55,411 nt of DNA from contig JACRBA010000177.1 in assembly GCA_016213265.1 (NCBI GenBank), positions 1 through 55,411 of the forward strand. The letters run 5' to 3'. Below are positions 26,471 to 34,353 of the stretch, piece by piece; the stretch's first letter is position 1; each line of letters starts with the position of its first letter. This stretch comes from Burkholderiales bacterium. Its GTDB lineage: Bacteria; Pseudomonadota; Gammaproteobacteria; Burkholderiales; Burkholderiaceae_C. The translations under genes and the position numbers were made by a program. The notes beneath the pieces are model-generated. The model was given only the letters and a program-made list of their open reading frames with translations, was not told the origin of the DNA and did no database searches.

Positions 26471-27106
26471 ATGTCCCTCCATGCTCCCGTCCGCCCGCGC
26501 GGCGTCGAACGACCGGCCGTGCTCATCGACAAGGACGGCACGCTGGTGGAGAACGTGCCCTGGAACGTGGACCCGGCGAAGCTGCGCCTTCTGCCCGGCG
26601 CCGCTGAGGCATTGCGCGCCCTCGCGGCCCACGGGCATGCGCTGGTGGTCGTCACCAACCAGTCGGGCCTGGCCGAGGGGCGCTTCAGCGCCGCGCAGTT
26701 TGTGTCCATGCGGGCCGCGCTGCGGCAGATGCTGCTCGATCAGGGGGTCGTGGTGACCGATTTCCTGCACTGCCCGCACGCCCCAGGCGACGATGGCCGC
26801 CCCGCCTGCCTGTGCCGCAAGCCGCAGCCCGGCATGCTGCTGCGGGCGGCCCGCCTGCACGGGCTGGACCTGGCGCGCTCGTGGATGGTGGGTGACATCC
26901 TTGACGACGTGGAAGCCGGCCGCCGCGCCGGTTGCCGCAGCATCCTGCTCGACACCGGCGGCGAGACGGTGTGGCGCCGCACGCCGCTGCGCGTGCCCGA
27001 TCACACGGTGGGGGATTGGGTCGAGGTGGCGGAGTGGGTACTGGCCGGCGGCCGGGAGACGGGTCTCAATGCGGCGGGCTGGGCCGGGCGACCGGCAGTG
27101 GCCTGA
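26471..27106 (+). CDS. HAD phosphatase, GmhB/HisB-N type
   Basis: A 211-residue HAD-IIIA phosphatase. Motif I is LIDKDGTLVENVPW, motif II VVTNQSGLAEG, and motif IV VGDILDDVEAG. A zinc-binding loop CPH...CLC is visible near residues 100-117, as in D-glycero-D-manno-heptose-1,7-bisphosphate 7-phosphatase (GmhB) and the HisB N-terminal domain. GmhB activity would feed ADP-heptose synthesis and fits the nearby heptosyltransferase-like genes, but I infer this from context. The C-terminal 30 residues extend past the family core, and the gene end overlaps the convergent kinase-like gene by 41 bases. Confidence 0.85.
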   Translation: MSLHAPVRPRGVERPAVLIDKDGTLVENVPWNVDPAKLRLLPGAAEALRALAAHGHALVVVTNQSGLAEGRFSAAQFVSMRAALRQMLLDQGVVVTDFLHCPHAPGDDGRPACLCRKPQPGMLLRAARLHGLDLARSWMVGDILDDVEAGRRAGCRSILLDTGGETVWRRTPLRVPDHTVGDWVEVAEWVLAGGRETGLNAAGWAGRPAVA

Positions 27107-27623
27107 ATGAAGGGCCGGATCCCTGGTCGAGCAGGAAGCGTCGGACCGCGACGACCAGATCCTGCACCGGTTGCGCGCCCGGGAGCCTCAGCACCGGGCA
27201 GGGCAATGTCTGCAGCCACGCCTCATGCCGGGCGAGACTGCGGCCCTCGCGAGGCCCTTCGTCGTACTGCGCCGCCCACGCAAGGAAGGCCGGGTCGGCT
27301 GCCCCGAAACGCCGAATCTCCCGCTGCCGCAGACGCGCGATGCGAGTGGCCGCGTCGACGTAGAGAAAGACGACTCGGTCGAACAGCGCGTCGGCGCCCC
27401 ATCCCACCACCGAGCCGGCCACCACGACTTGCGGCAGCGTCTGCAAACGCGTGCGCAGCAGCGCGTCGCGCTCAGCGGGATCGCGCTTCGCGCGGTAGGG
27501 CGGATCGGTCGGCAGCCAGTAGAGGTCGTCCGCCTCCACGGCCAGGCAGTGCTCGCTGGCGGCCAGTGCCGCGGCGAGAGTGCTGGTGCCTGAGCCGGCA
27601 GCGCCGGTCACGAGAAGTCGCAT
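27066..27623 (-). CDS. P-loop nucleotide kinase-like protein
   Basis: A 185-residue P-loop NTPase of the adenylate/shikimate kinase-like group. The Walker A motif is GAAGSGTST near residues 7-15, and VEADDLYWLPTDPP follows at the substrate side; the arginine-rich lid-like region IARLRQREIRRFG is near residue 115. Related small genes are annotated as topology-modulation FlaR-like or AAA family proteins. The substrate is unknown. Its 3' end overlaps the convergent HAD gene by 41 bases, and the membrane-protein gene ends 12 bases upstream of its start. Confidence 0.75.
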   Translation of the reverse strand: MRLLVTGAAGSGTSTLAAALAASEHCLAVEADDLYWLPTDPPYRAKRDPAERDALLRTRLQTLPQVVVAGSVVGWGADALFDRVVFLYVDAATRIARLRQREIRRFGAADPAFLAWAAQYDEGPREGRSLARHEAWLQTLPCPVLRLPGAQPVQDLVVAVRRFLLDQGSGPSFRPLPVARPSPPH

Positions 27624-27634
27624 GAGCGGGCGGG

Positions 27635-27940
27635 CTAACTCGCCGGCTGGACGGCGCGGTAGATCGACATCACCCCGGCCACCGCTGCCGCGGCGATGAG
27701 CCAGGCGGCGATGCGCTGGAGCAAGGCGCCGTCGATGCGCCGGCCCTCCGGAGTGCCGGTGCCGCCGGCGGTGCCGATGACGAACAGGTGCGCCGGCAGG
27801 GCCACGAGCAGCAGCATGCCCACGATGAGCTGCACGCTGCTGCTGTCGGCCGGGTCGGCCACCAGGGGCCACAGCCAGGGCCAGCAGCCCGCGGAGAAGG
27901 CGCCGGCCAGGGCGGCGGTCAGGCGGGTGGGGCGGATCAT
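27635..27940 (-). CDS. Small membrane protein of unknown function
   Basis: A 101-residue protein that I do not recognise. It has hydrophobic segments at about 8-28, 37-56 and 75-93, so two or three membrane helices are expected. It sits 11 bases upstream of the P-loop gene and the two are probably cotranscribed. No motif suggests a function. Confidence 0.6.
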   Translation of the reverse strand: MIRPTRLTAALAGAFSAGCWPWLWPLVADPADSSSVQLIVGMLLLVALPAHLFVIGTAGGTGTPEGRRIDGALLQRIAAWLIAAAAVAGVMSIYRAVQPAS

Positions 27941-27996
27941 GGCCCGATGCTAGCCCAGGCCCAGGTCCTGACCCCGGGGCCGCGCGCCGGGGCGCC

Positions 27997-29079
27997 TCAG
28001 GCGGCGCGCAGGCCGGGGTCCAGCGAGGTGGCGCCGCGCACCGGCAGCCGGCGCAGCGCGCCTGCCGCGTGGCGATCGGGCTGTTCGGCCCAGCGTCGGA
28101 AGTAGGCGATGGTGCGGCGCAGGCCGGCGTCCAGGTCGTGGTGGGGTTGCCAGCCGAGCGCCTCGCGGGCGAGCGTGATGTCCGGCCTGCGGCGCAGCGG
28201 GTCGTCGACCGGCAGGCGGCGGAACTCGATGGCGGCCACGGCCCCGGTCAGGCGCAGCACGCGTTCTGCCAGCTGCAGCACGGTGCACTCGTTCGGGTTG
28301 CCCAGGTTGACCGGGCTGCGCACGGCGCTGTCCATCAGCCGCAGCAGGCCGTCCACCGTGTCGTCCACGTAGCAGAAGCTGCGCGTCTGCAGGCCGTTGC
28401 CGTACACGGTGAGCGGCCGGCCGGTGAGCGCCTGGGCGACGAAGTTGCTCACCACGCGCCCGTCGCCGGGGTGCAGGCGCGGGCCGTAGCAGTTGAACAA
28501 CCGGGCGATGCGCACGTCCACGCCGCGTTCGCTGGCATAGGACACGCACATGGCCTCCGCGCAGCGCTTGCCCTCGTCGTAGCAGGCGCGCGGGCCGGTG
28601 GGGTTCACATGGCCCCAATAGCCCTCGTGCTGCGGGTGCACCTGCGGGTCGCCATACACCTCGCTGGTGGATGCCTGCAGCATCCGCGCGCCGTTGGACT
28701 GCGCGAGCTCGAGCAGACGCCAGGTGCCGAGCGCGCTGGTGAGCACGGTGCGCACCGGGTGGCGCTGGTAGTAGGCCGGGCTGGCCGGGCAGGCGAGGTT
28801 GAAGATGCGCTCGGCCCGCTGCGCCACCGCGGGCAGCGGTTGCGTCACGTCGTGCGGCACGAACTCGAAGCGAGGGTGCTCACGCAGGTGCTCGATGTGT
28901 TCGTGGCTGCCGGTGGACAGGTCGTCGAGCGCGATCACCTGGCAGCCCGCGTCGAGCAGGCGGTCACACAGGTGGCTGCCCACGAAGCCCGCGGCACCGG
29001 CCACGAGCACCGTGTGCGCAGGCGGGCGGTGCGGGGCGAACGGGGCGGACGGTGCCGTTGGGGTGGGGGTGGCAGTCAT
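27997..29079 (-). CDS. UDP-glucuronate decarboxylase/UDP-xylose synthase-like epimerase
   Basis: A 360-residue extended SDR enzyme. It shows the NAD-binding GAAGFVGSHL motif, DDLSTGS, the UXS-type NLACPASPAYYQ segment, the catalytic ASTSEVYGDP and Y-x3-K in CYDEGKR, and ARLFNCYGPRLHPGDGRVVSNF. This combination is characteristic of UDP-glucuronate decarboxylases that make UDP-xylose. The first 22 residues are a proline-rich extension. It ends an operon with a deacetylase and a glycosyltransferase (ATGA overlap with the deacetylase), so it likely supplies a xylose-type donor to that transferase. Confidence 0.88.
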   Translation of the reverse strand: MTATPTPTAPSAPFAPHRPPAHTVLVAGAAGFVGSHLCDRLLDAGCQVIALDDLSTGSHEHIEHLREHPRFEFVPHDVTQPLPAVAQRAERIFNLACPASPAYYQRHPVRTVLTSALGTWRLLELAQSNGARMLQASTSEVYGDPQVHPQHEGYWGHVNPTGPRACYDEGKRCAEAMCVSYASERGVDVRIARLFNCYGPRLHPGDGRVVSNFVAQALTGRPLTVYGNGLQTRSFCYVDDTVDGLLRLMDSAVRSPVNLGNPNECTVLQLAERVLRLTGAVAAIEFRRLPVDDPLRRRPDITLAREALGWQPHHDLDAGLRRTIAYFRRWAEQPDRHAAGALRRLPVRGATSLDPGLRAA

Positions 29080-29903
29080 GCGGCGGCCATGGCATTCGCC
29101 GTGCCGGCGCGCATGACCCGGCGCTCCACCTCGGCCAGACGCAGCGGCTCGCGGCCATCGGCCAGCGCGCGGTGCAGCAGCCGCCGCACGCAGCGGCGGA
29201 TGGCCGCGTGCTCCACGTCGGCCGGGTGCAGCTCGAGCCGCCACAGCGGCGCGCGGCGTTCGCTGAGGGCCAGCCAGCTCACCCACGCCAGCGACAGCAG
29301 GCGCCGCCATGCGGCGCGGGTGCTGAAGACCAGGCTGCGGGCGTGCAGGCGCCGTCCTTCGGGCAGGCTGACGATCTCGTTGAGCGTGCAGGTGTACGCG
29401 AAGCCGCTGGCCCGCACGGCCTCCCGCGCGGCCGGGCTCATGAGCCACGCGGGTGGCACGAAGCCGCGCATGGCCAGGTGCAGCTTGAGCGCCCAGGCGC
29501 GGCCGATGGCCAGCCGGCGCAGCGCCTCGATGTGGTCCAGCGCCGCGAACTCGCCTTCCCCGGCGGTGTAGACCCGGCGCAGCCAGCGTTCACGCGCGTC
29601 GCGCGCGGGCGGACCGTCGTCCTGGTGGGTCAGGCCGTGCAGGGCCAGCTCGTGCCCAGCCTCCTGCATGCGGTGCAGCCAGCGCACGAAGGGCGTGGTG
29701 GCCGGCTCGCCGTGCCAGGCGGGCACGACCAGCAGCGTGACGCGCAGGCGCACGTTGTGCCGGTGCGCCACCGCGCGCAGCATGGACAGCAGCCGGCGGC
29801 AGGCGGGCCAGGTGGCCGGGGCCACGTCGTGCAGCACCACCGCCACATGGCGCGGCGCCGCCGCGGGCCGTGCGCTGCGCGGAGGGTGCGGATGCTCAGG
29901 CAT
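29076..29903 (-). CDS. Polysaccharide deacetylase-like protein (DUF2334 type)
   Basis: A 275-residue NodB-like or DUF2334-like deacetylase. The HDVAP motif near residue 25 gives the metal-binding and catalytic aspartate, and HGLTHQDD near residue 90 gives the metal-binding histidines; RGFVPPAWLMSP is a further family element. No signal peptide is present, so it may act in the cytoplasm. It overlaps its neighbours on both sides (8 bases with the glycosyltransferase and 4 with the UDP-xylose synthase), which suggests a shared glycan pathway. Confidence 0.82.
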   Translation of the reverse strand: MPEHPHPPRSARPAAAPRHVAVVLHDVAPATWPACRRLLSMLRAVAHRHNVRLRVTLLVVPAWHGEPATTPFVRWLHRMQEAGHELALHGLTHQDDGPPARDARERWLRRVYTAGEGEFAALDHIEALRRLAIGRAWALKLHLAMRGFVPPAWLMSPAAREAVRASGFAYTCTLNEIVSLPEGRRLHARSLVFSTRAAWRRLLSLAWVSWLALSERRAPLWRLELHPADVEHAAIRRCVRRLLHRALADGREPLRLAEVERRVMRAGTANAMAAA

Positions 29904-31104
29904 GGCCCAGCGCGCGCGAGGTGGCCCACGTCCTGGCGCTGCCGCCAGCCGCGGGGTGGCCCGCGCCGAGCAGGCGCAGGTAGTGGCCGGCGAGGTGGTC
30001 GATGACGCGCGGCCAGTCGTGGGCCCGTGCCCGCGCCACGGCGGCTGCGTCAGGGCCCTCGTCGGCCCGTGCCAGCGCGGCGCGGATCGCCTCGGCCCAG
30101 GCCTCGGGGTGCCCGCTGTCGACGCAGGTCCCCACGCCTTCGGCCAGCTCGGCCAGCCCGGCGCGCTGGCGCACGACGACGGGCCGGCCGCAGGCCATGG
30201 CCTCCAGCGCGGCCAGGCCGAAGGTCTCCTGGTCGCCGGCATGGGCGAAGACGTCCGCGCTGGCCAGCAGCCGGGCCACCTCGGCGGCCGGGCCCGGGGG
30301 CAGCAGGCGCACCGCGCGGCCGGCCTGGGGCGGCCGCGGCCCCGCGCCCATGGCCACCAGCACATGGCCAGCCCCCAGCCGCTGCACCGCATCGGCCAGC
30401 AGGCCGAGGTGCTTTTCTGCCGAGAAGCGGCCGGCATAGGCCACCACCCGCGTGTGGGGCGGCAGCCCCAGGCGGGCCAGCAGTGCGCGGCGCCAGCCGG
30501 GTTCGCGTGCCTCGGGGCGGAAGATGCGGCAATCCACGCCCAGCGGCTGGTGCTGCGCATGGCGCACGCCCAGGTCGACCAGTCGTTCGGTCATGGCGCG
30601 GCTGGGCGCGAGCACCAGGTCGAAATCGGCATACAGACGCGCCAGGTGCCGGCGCGCGCGCTGCTCGGCCCAATCGGCCGCTGGGCCGCGGCCGCCCAGC
30701 AGCCCGCGCGCCCACTGGGTGAGGTCGCTGTGGCAGAAGGCGATGGCGGGCACCTGCAGGGCGCGGGCGGCGTCGGCCACCGCGCCGGCCAGCACGAAGG
30801 GGTCGGCCGCCTCGATCAGGTCGGGCTGGCAGCGCTCGATCAGCGCGGTGGCGCGCTGGCGCTGCAGCACGAAGCGGTAACCGCCGGAGGCCGGCACGGG
30901 CCAGCCGCCACAGTCCACCCGGCCCGGGCCGCGCACGCCCGGTGCCATCAGCGTGTGGCGCCAGCCGCGCTGGCCCAGGGCGCTGCGTTTGGTCTCGATC
31001 ACCCGCCGCACGCCGCCCACGCCGGCCGACGACCAGAACATGGTGGCGTCCAGCAGGTGCGGGCGCGCGTCGGGCGCGCCGTCGGCGGGCAGTGCCGGCG
31101 TCAC
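29896..31104 (-). CDS. Glycosyltransferase family 4
   Basis: A 402-residue GT-B transferase. The linker has VVAYAGRFSAEKHLGLLADAV, and the donor-site motif is QETFGLAALEAMACGRPVVV. The N-terminal half includes SSAGVGGVRRVIETK, an acceptor-loop pattern. I set the start at GTG 31104, which gives a GTGA overlap with the stop of the upstream gene; the longer frame has no support. It works with the deacetylase and UDP-xylose synthase downstream. The T/S/G-rich exported protein two genes upstream could be its acceptor, which is speculation. Confidence 0.85.
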   Translation of the reverse strand: MTPALPADGAPDARPHLLDATMFWSSAGVGGVRRVIETKRSALGQRGWRHTLMAPGVRGPGRVDCGGWPVPASGGYRFVLQRQRATALIERCQPDLIEAADPFVLAGAVADAARALQVPAIAFCHSDLTQWARGLLGGRGPAADWAEQRARRHLARLYADFDLVLAPSRAMTERLVDLGVRHAQHQPLGVDCRIFRPEAREPGWRRALLARLGLPPHTRVVAYAGRFSAEKHLGLLADAVQRLGAGHVLVAMGAGPRPPQAGRAVRLLPPGPAAEVARLLASADVFAHAGDQETFGLAALEAMACGRPVVVRQRAGLAELAEGVGTCVDSGHPEAWAEAIRAALARADEGPDAAAVARARAHDWPRVIDHLAGHYLRLLGAGHPAAGGSARTWATSRALGHA

Positions 31105-31577
31105 CCGCGTCCTCCGCGGGCTGCCTCCGCGGCCTGCAGGGCCAGGCCGCGCCAGCAGGCCGCCACGGCCAGCGAGAAGGCCTCGTCCCAGGCCGGCATG
31201 GCGCCGCTGGCAGCCACCACCAGCCCGTCCAGGCACACGCCGCCCCAGAGCAGGCTGTCGTCGGCCTCCAGGCGGTGCGGCTCCATCCATTGCAGGCGGC
31301 GGCTGTCCATGCCGTGGCGCCAGCTCAGCCGGGCCTTCGCCCGCGCATAGGCGGCGTAGTCCACGTCCCAGCGGTCGCGGTCGCCCACGGAGTGCTCGTG
31401 CACGACGGCATGCTCGAAGCTGCCGGCGCCAGGGCGCGCGGCCGGGTCCACCATCACCAGGTGCAGCACACCCAGGCCGCTCACGGCCGGGTCGGCCAGG
31501 GCGGCCTGGATGAAGGGAAGGGTGCGCGCCACGGCCTCGGCGGCCGTGGCGGCGTTCGCGAAGCGGCTGTTCGCCAC
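31101..31577 (-). CDS. Conserved hypothetical protein, possibly GlcG/HbpS-like
   Basis: A 158-residue protein with no clear family. The stretch AYARAKARLSWRHGM followed by a strand GGVCLDGLVVAASGA and helix WDEAFSLAVAACW resembles the GlcG/HbpS fold, but this is weak. There are no membrane helices. The reading frame is open for long upstream, so the start is uncertain; GTG 31577 lies 6 bases after the stop of the T/S/G-rich gene, and its stop overlaps the glycosyltransferase GTG by 4 bases. The tight spacing on both sides supports a real gene. Confidence 0.6.
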   Translation of the reverse strand: MANSRFANAATAAEAVARTLPFIQAALADPAVSGLGVLHLVMVDPAARPGAGSFEHAVVHEHSVGDRDRWDVDYAAYARAKARLSWRHGMDSRRLQWMEPHRLEADDSLLWGGVCLDGLVVAASGAMPAWDEAFSLAVAACWRGLALQAAEAARGGRG

Positions 31578-31582
31578 CGGGC

Positions 31583-32227
31583 TCAGTTGCGGTCGCTGCG
31601 GGCGGCCAGGCCGGAGCTGTCGCTGCCGGACATGTTGGCGCTGTCGGACGCACCGCTGGTGGACGAGCCGTAGGTTCCCGTGCCCGAGGAGGTGCCGGTG
31701 CTGCCGGTGCTGCCCATGGTGCCGGCCGGGGTGCCCGTGGTCGTGCCGGTGCTGGTGCCGCTGCCGTAGCTGCTGGTGCCCGTGGCGCCGGTGTTGCCCG
31801 TGCTGCCGGCCATCGAGTTGCCGGTGCTGTCGGTGCTGGTGGACACGGTGCCCGCCGAGCCGCTGGACGTGCCGGTGGCGGTGGTGCCGTTGGTCGTCGT
31901 GCCGGTGGTCGTGGGGCCGGTGGCGCCGGTGTTGGTGCCCATGGACGTGCCGGTCGACCCGCTCGTCGTGCCCGTGGTGCCGCTGGTGGTGCCCATGGTG
32001 CCGGACGTGGTGCCGGACGTGGTGCCGGTGGTGCCCGAGCTGTTGTACGTGCCCTGCGGGTTGGTCGCGCTGGTCGAGTTGGACGTGGTGGTGGTGGTGT
32101 CGGGGCCGGTCGAGCCGGTGCCGCTCGGTGCGCCGCTGCCGGAGTTGCCCTGCGCGACGGCCACGCCGCCGACCACGACCAGGCAGGCCGCCGCAGCGGT
32201 GGTCAGGCGAGTAACGAGTTTGTTCAT
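31583..32227 (-). CDS. Exported threonine/serine/glycine-rich low-complexity protein
   Basis: A 214-residue protein. A clear signal peptide (MNKLVTRLTTAAAACLVVVGG then VAVAQ) is followed by about 180 residues that are nearly all Thr, Ser, Gly, Asn and Ala, with short degenerate repeats such as GTTSGTTSG and TGTTTNGTT. The mature part has no cysteine and no lysine. It is expected to be disordered and exported to the periplasm or surface. The composition is mucin-like, and the gene leads an operon with a glycosyltransferase, so O-glycosylation is a possible fate. AGGAG lies upstream of the ATG. A sigma-54-type site precedes it. Confidence 0.8.
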   Translation of the reverse strand: MNKLVTRLTTAAAACLVVVGGVAVAQGNSGSGAPSGTGSTGPDTTTTTSNSTSATNPQGTYNSSGTTGTTSGTTSGTMGTTSGTTGTTSGSTGTSMGTNTGATGPTTTGTTTNGTTATGTSSGSAGTVSTSTDSTGNSMAGSTGNTGATGTSSYGSGTSTGTTTGTPAGTMGSTGSTGTSSGTGTYGSSTSGASDSANMSGSDSSGLAARSDRN

Positions 32228-32304
32228 TCCGAACTCCTGAGGAAGGTGCGTTGAGGAAGCCGCCCGGCTCCCGCGGGAGCCCGTGACGCCGTGGACAGCC
32301 CGCG

Positions 32305-32319
32305 GCAATCCGCGTGCCG
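32305..32319 (-). promoter_or_regulatory. Sigma-54-type promoter for the T/S/G-rich protein operon
   Basis: Minus-strand CGGCACGCGGATTGC followed by CG is a near-perfect -24/-12 site, 77 bases before the ATG at 32227. Confidence 0.6.
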
Positions 32320-32462
32320 CGCGCCCTGGGCGTGTGGGGGGCGCGGCCGTTCGGGCATCGGCAACTTTTGCGCCCTGGCTCCCCCCGCGGCCCGTGCCGG
32401 CATGTGGACTGCCGGCAGGGGCAAGACCCCGACCCCTCACGCCTTGCGGCAAGGAGCACCCC

Positions 32463-33455
32463 ATGCCAGACCGATCGACTTCCCCCGGACCCACCGAGAC
32501 GCTGCAGACGCAGCGCGCCATCCAGCGCGAGCAGGACCGCCGCGACGCCCGTGCGGGGCGCGAGGACCCCGGCGACCGGCAGGCCGTGCAGGCGGGCGCG
32601 CGCGAGCAGCCACAGGACCTGCCGGCGCAGCACCTGCCCAAGCCCGGCCGCGAGGCCGACCTGCAGCTCGCCCCGCGCTTCGAGGCGCCCGGCTACCAGG
32701 GCAGCGGCAAGCTGCAGGGCTTTGCCGCCCTGGTCACCGGTGCCGATTCCGGCATCGGCCGGGCGGTGGCCGTGCTGTTCGCCCGCGAGGGGGCCGACGT
32801 GGCGGTGGCGTTCCACTCGAGCCGCGACGACGCCGAGGAGACGAAGCGCCACGTGGAGAACGAAGGCCGGCGCTGCCTGCTGCTGCAGGGCGACGTGAAG
32901 GACGACGCCTGGTGCCGAGAGGCCGTGCAGCGCACCGTGGACACCTTCGGCCGGCTCGACGTGCTGGTGAACAACGCCGCCTTCCAGGAGCATGCCGATT
33001 CCCTGGAGGACGTCGACGACCGGCGCCTGATGGAGACGCTGGACACCAACGTCGGCGGCTACTTCCGCATGGCGCGCGCCGCGCTGCCGCACCTGAAGGC
33101 GGGCGCGTCCATCATCAACACCGGCTCGGTGGTGGGCCTGCAGGGCAGCGAGAAGCTGCTGGATTACTCCGCCACCAAGGGGGCCATCCACGCCTTCACC
33201 AAGTCGCTGGCGCGCAACCTGCTGCCGCGCGGCATCCGCGTGAACGCGGTGGCGCCGGGCCCGGTGTGGACGCCGCTGAACCCGGCCGACAAGCCGGCCG
33301 AGGAGGTGGCCACGTTCGGCCAGGGCACCGATTTCCACCGTGCAGCACAGCCGGAGGAGCTGTCGCCGGCCTTCGTCTTTCTCGCCGCGCCGGTGTGCGC
33401 CGGCTACATCACCGGCATCGTGCTGCCCGTCACCGGCAGCGTAGGCGCGATCTGA
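32463..33455 (+). CDS. SDR family oxidoreductase (YghA-like)
   Basis: A 330-residue short-chain dehydrogenase with a charged, glutamine-rich 75-residue leader before the Rossmann fold, as in the YghA/GsiB-like subgroup, which is often stress-induced in other bacteria. Motifs: VTGADSGIGRA for cofactor binding, VNNAAFQEH, NTGSVVG with the serine, and DYSATKGAIHAF with Tyr-x3-Lys. The C-terminal AGYITGIVLPVTGS is typical. AAGGAG lies 7-12 bases before the ATG. The substrate is unknown. It is divergent from the T/S/G-rich gene; I found no good sigma-54-type site in its own direction. Confidence 0.9.
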   Translation: MPDRSTSPGPTETLQTQRAIQREQDRRDARAGREDPGDRQAVQAGAREQPQDLPAQHLPKPGREADLQLAPRFEAPGYQGSGKLQGFAALVTGADSGIGRAVAVLFAREGADVAVAFHSSRDDAEETKRHVENEGRRCLLLQGDVKDDAWCREAVQRTVDTFGRLDVLVNNAAFQEHADSLEDVDDRRLMETLDTNVGGYFRMARAALPHLKAGASIINTGSVVGLQGSEKLLDYSATKGAIHAFTKSLARNLLPRGIRVNAVAPGPVWTPLNPADKPAEEVATFGQGTDFHRAAQPEELSPAFVFLAAPVCAGYITGIVLPVTGSVGAI

Positions 33456-33497
33456 GCCCCTGCGCGGGCCCGATGCGAAGCGACACGGCTGTCACCG

Positions 33498-33512
33498 CGG
33501 CACACCGTTTGC
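33498..33512 (+). promoter_or_regulatory. Sigma-54-type promoter for the GlsB gene
   Basis: CGGCACACCGTTTGC followed by CA, with the correct -24/-12 spacing, 64 bases before the ATG at 33577. Confidence 0.55.
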
Positions 33513-33576
33513 CAACGCCGTGTCGGGCGCTTGACCCCGAGCGCTGCCCCAAAGTCCCCACCAAGGAGTTGTCACC

Positions 33577-33846
33577 ATGAACCTCATCATCTGGCTTGTC
33601 GTCGGCGGTCTGCTGGGCTGGATCGCCAGCCTCATCATGCGCACGGACGCCCAGCAGGGCGTGATCCTCAACGTGGTCGTCGGCATCATCGGCGCGCTGC
33701 TCGGCGGCTGGTTCATCTCGCCGCTGGTCGGCGTGCCCACCATCAACCAGGGTGCCTTCAGCGCAGGCGCGCTGCTGGTGTCGCTGCTGGGCGCGATCAT
33801 CCTGCTGGCGATCGTGAACCTGGTGCGCCGCGGCTCGGCCCGTTGA
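33577..33846 (+). CDS. GlsB/YeaQ/YmgE family stress membrane protein
   Basis: An 89-residue inner-membrane protein with three helices and glycine-rich turns (VGGLLGWIASLIM, VVGIIGALLGGW, SLLGAIILLAIVNLV), the standard transglycosylase-associated/GlsB pattern. Homologues are induced in general stress, for example by sigma-S in enterobacteria; the molecular role is not known. AAGGAG precedes the ATG at the right distance. It begins a group with the holin-like and lipocalin genes. Confidence 0.9.
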   Translation: MNLIIWLVVGGLLGWIASLIMRTDAQQGVILNVVVGIIGALLGGWFISPLVGVPTINQGAFSAGALLVSLLGAIILLAIVNLVRRGSAR

Positions 33847-33863
33847 GCCCCCGCCGCCCCGCC

Positions 33864-34337
33864 ATGGCCGCCCCCTCCAACGACGGCGACGACCCCGGCG
33901 GCTCGCTGACCGGCACCCTGCAGGCCCTGCTGCACGAGCTGCCGGGCCTGGTCAGCGACCGCGTCGAGCTGTTCGCGCTGGAGCTGGGGCGGGCCGCCTC
34001 GGCGCTGGCGCGGCTGGTGGCCTGGGTGGTGGCGATCGCCATCCTCGGGGTCACCGCCTGGCTGGCCCTGTGGTCCGGGGTGGTGATCGCCCTGGTGCAG
34101 GCCGGCTGGCATTGGGCGCTGGCGCTGGCCGCGGTCATGGTGGCCAATCTGGCCGCCGTGGCGTTCGCCGCCACGCGCGTGCGCGGCCTGGCCGGGCGCG
34201 TCAGCCTGCCGGCCACCCGACGACACCTCACCCTGGCCCGCCGTGCCGACACGGACGGCGAGCCGACCCCCACTTCCGCGAACGCGCCCCTGCCGCATGC
34301 CGCCGCCTTCCACGACGCCGAACGTCCCCTCCACTGA
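33864..34337 (+). CDS. Phage-holin-family/YqjE-like membrane protein
   Basis: A 157-residue protein of the YqjE/holin-superfamily group. A short amphipathic helix (LPGLVSDRVELFALELGRAA) precedes two hydrophobic helices (about 50-75 and 80-105), and a basic then proline-rich tail follows. In enterobacteria YqjE is encoded with YqjD, a membrane protein that binds ribosomes in stationary phase; a YqjD-type gene is at 44809 here. I chose ATG 33864, 17 bases after the GlsB stop. No phage genes are nearby, so a holin function is unlikely. Confidence 0.78.
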   Translation: MAAPSNDGDDPGGSLTGTLQALLHELPGLVSDRVELFALELGRAASALARLVAWVVAIAILGVTAWLALWSGVVIALVQAGWHWALALAAVMVANLAAVAFAATRVRGLAGRVSLPATRRHLTLARRADTDGEPTPTSANAPLPHAAAFHDAERPLH

Positions 34338-34353
34338 GGCCTCGGGCCCGGCC

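Noticed and set aside
31640..32130. Short repeats that could be taken for a CRISPR or minisatellite
   Set aside because: They are in frame and encode the Thr/Ser/Gly-rich protein; repeats are degenerate and have no spacer structure.
32359..32373. Possible sigma-54-type site before the YghA-like gene
   Set aside because: The -12 element reads GCGC and TTGC is out of register by two bases.
33864..34337. Holin gene as a sign of a prophage
   Set aside because: It belongs to the YqjE-like group in a GlsB context, and no phage structural, integrase or lysis genes are near.
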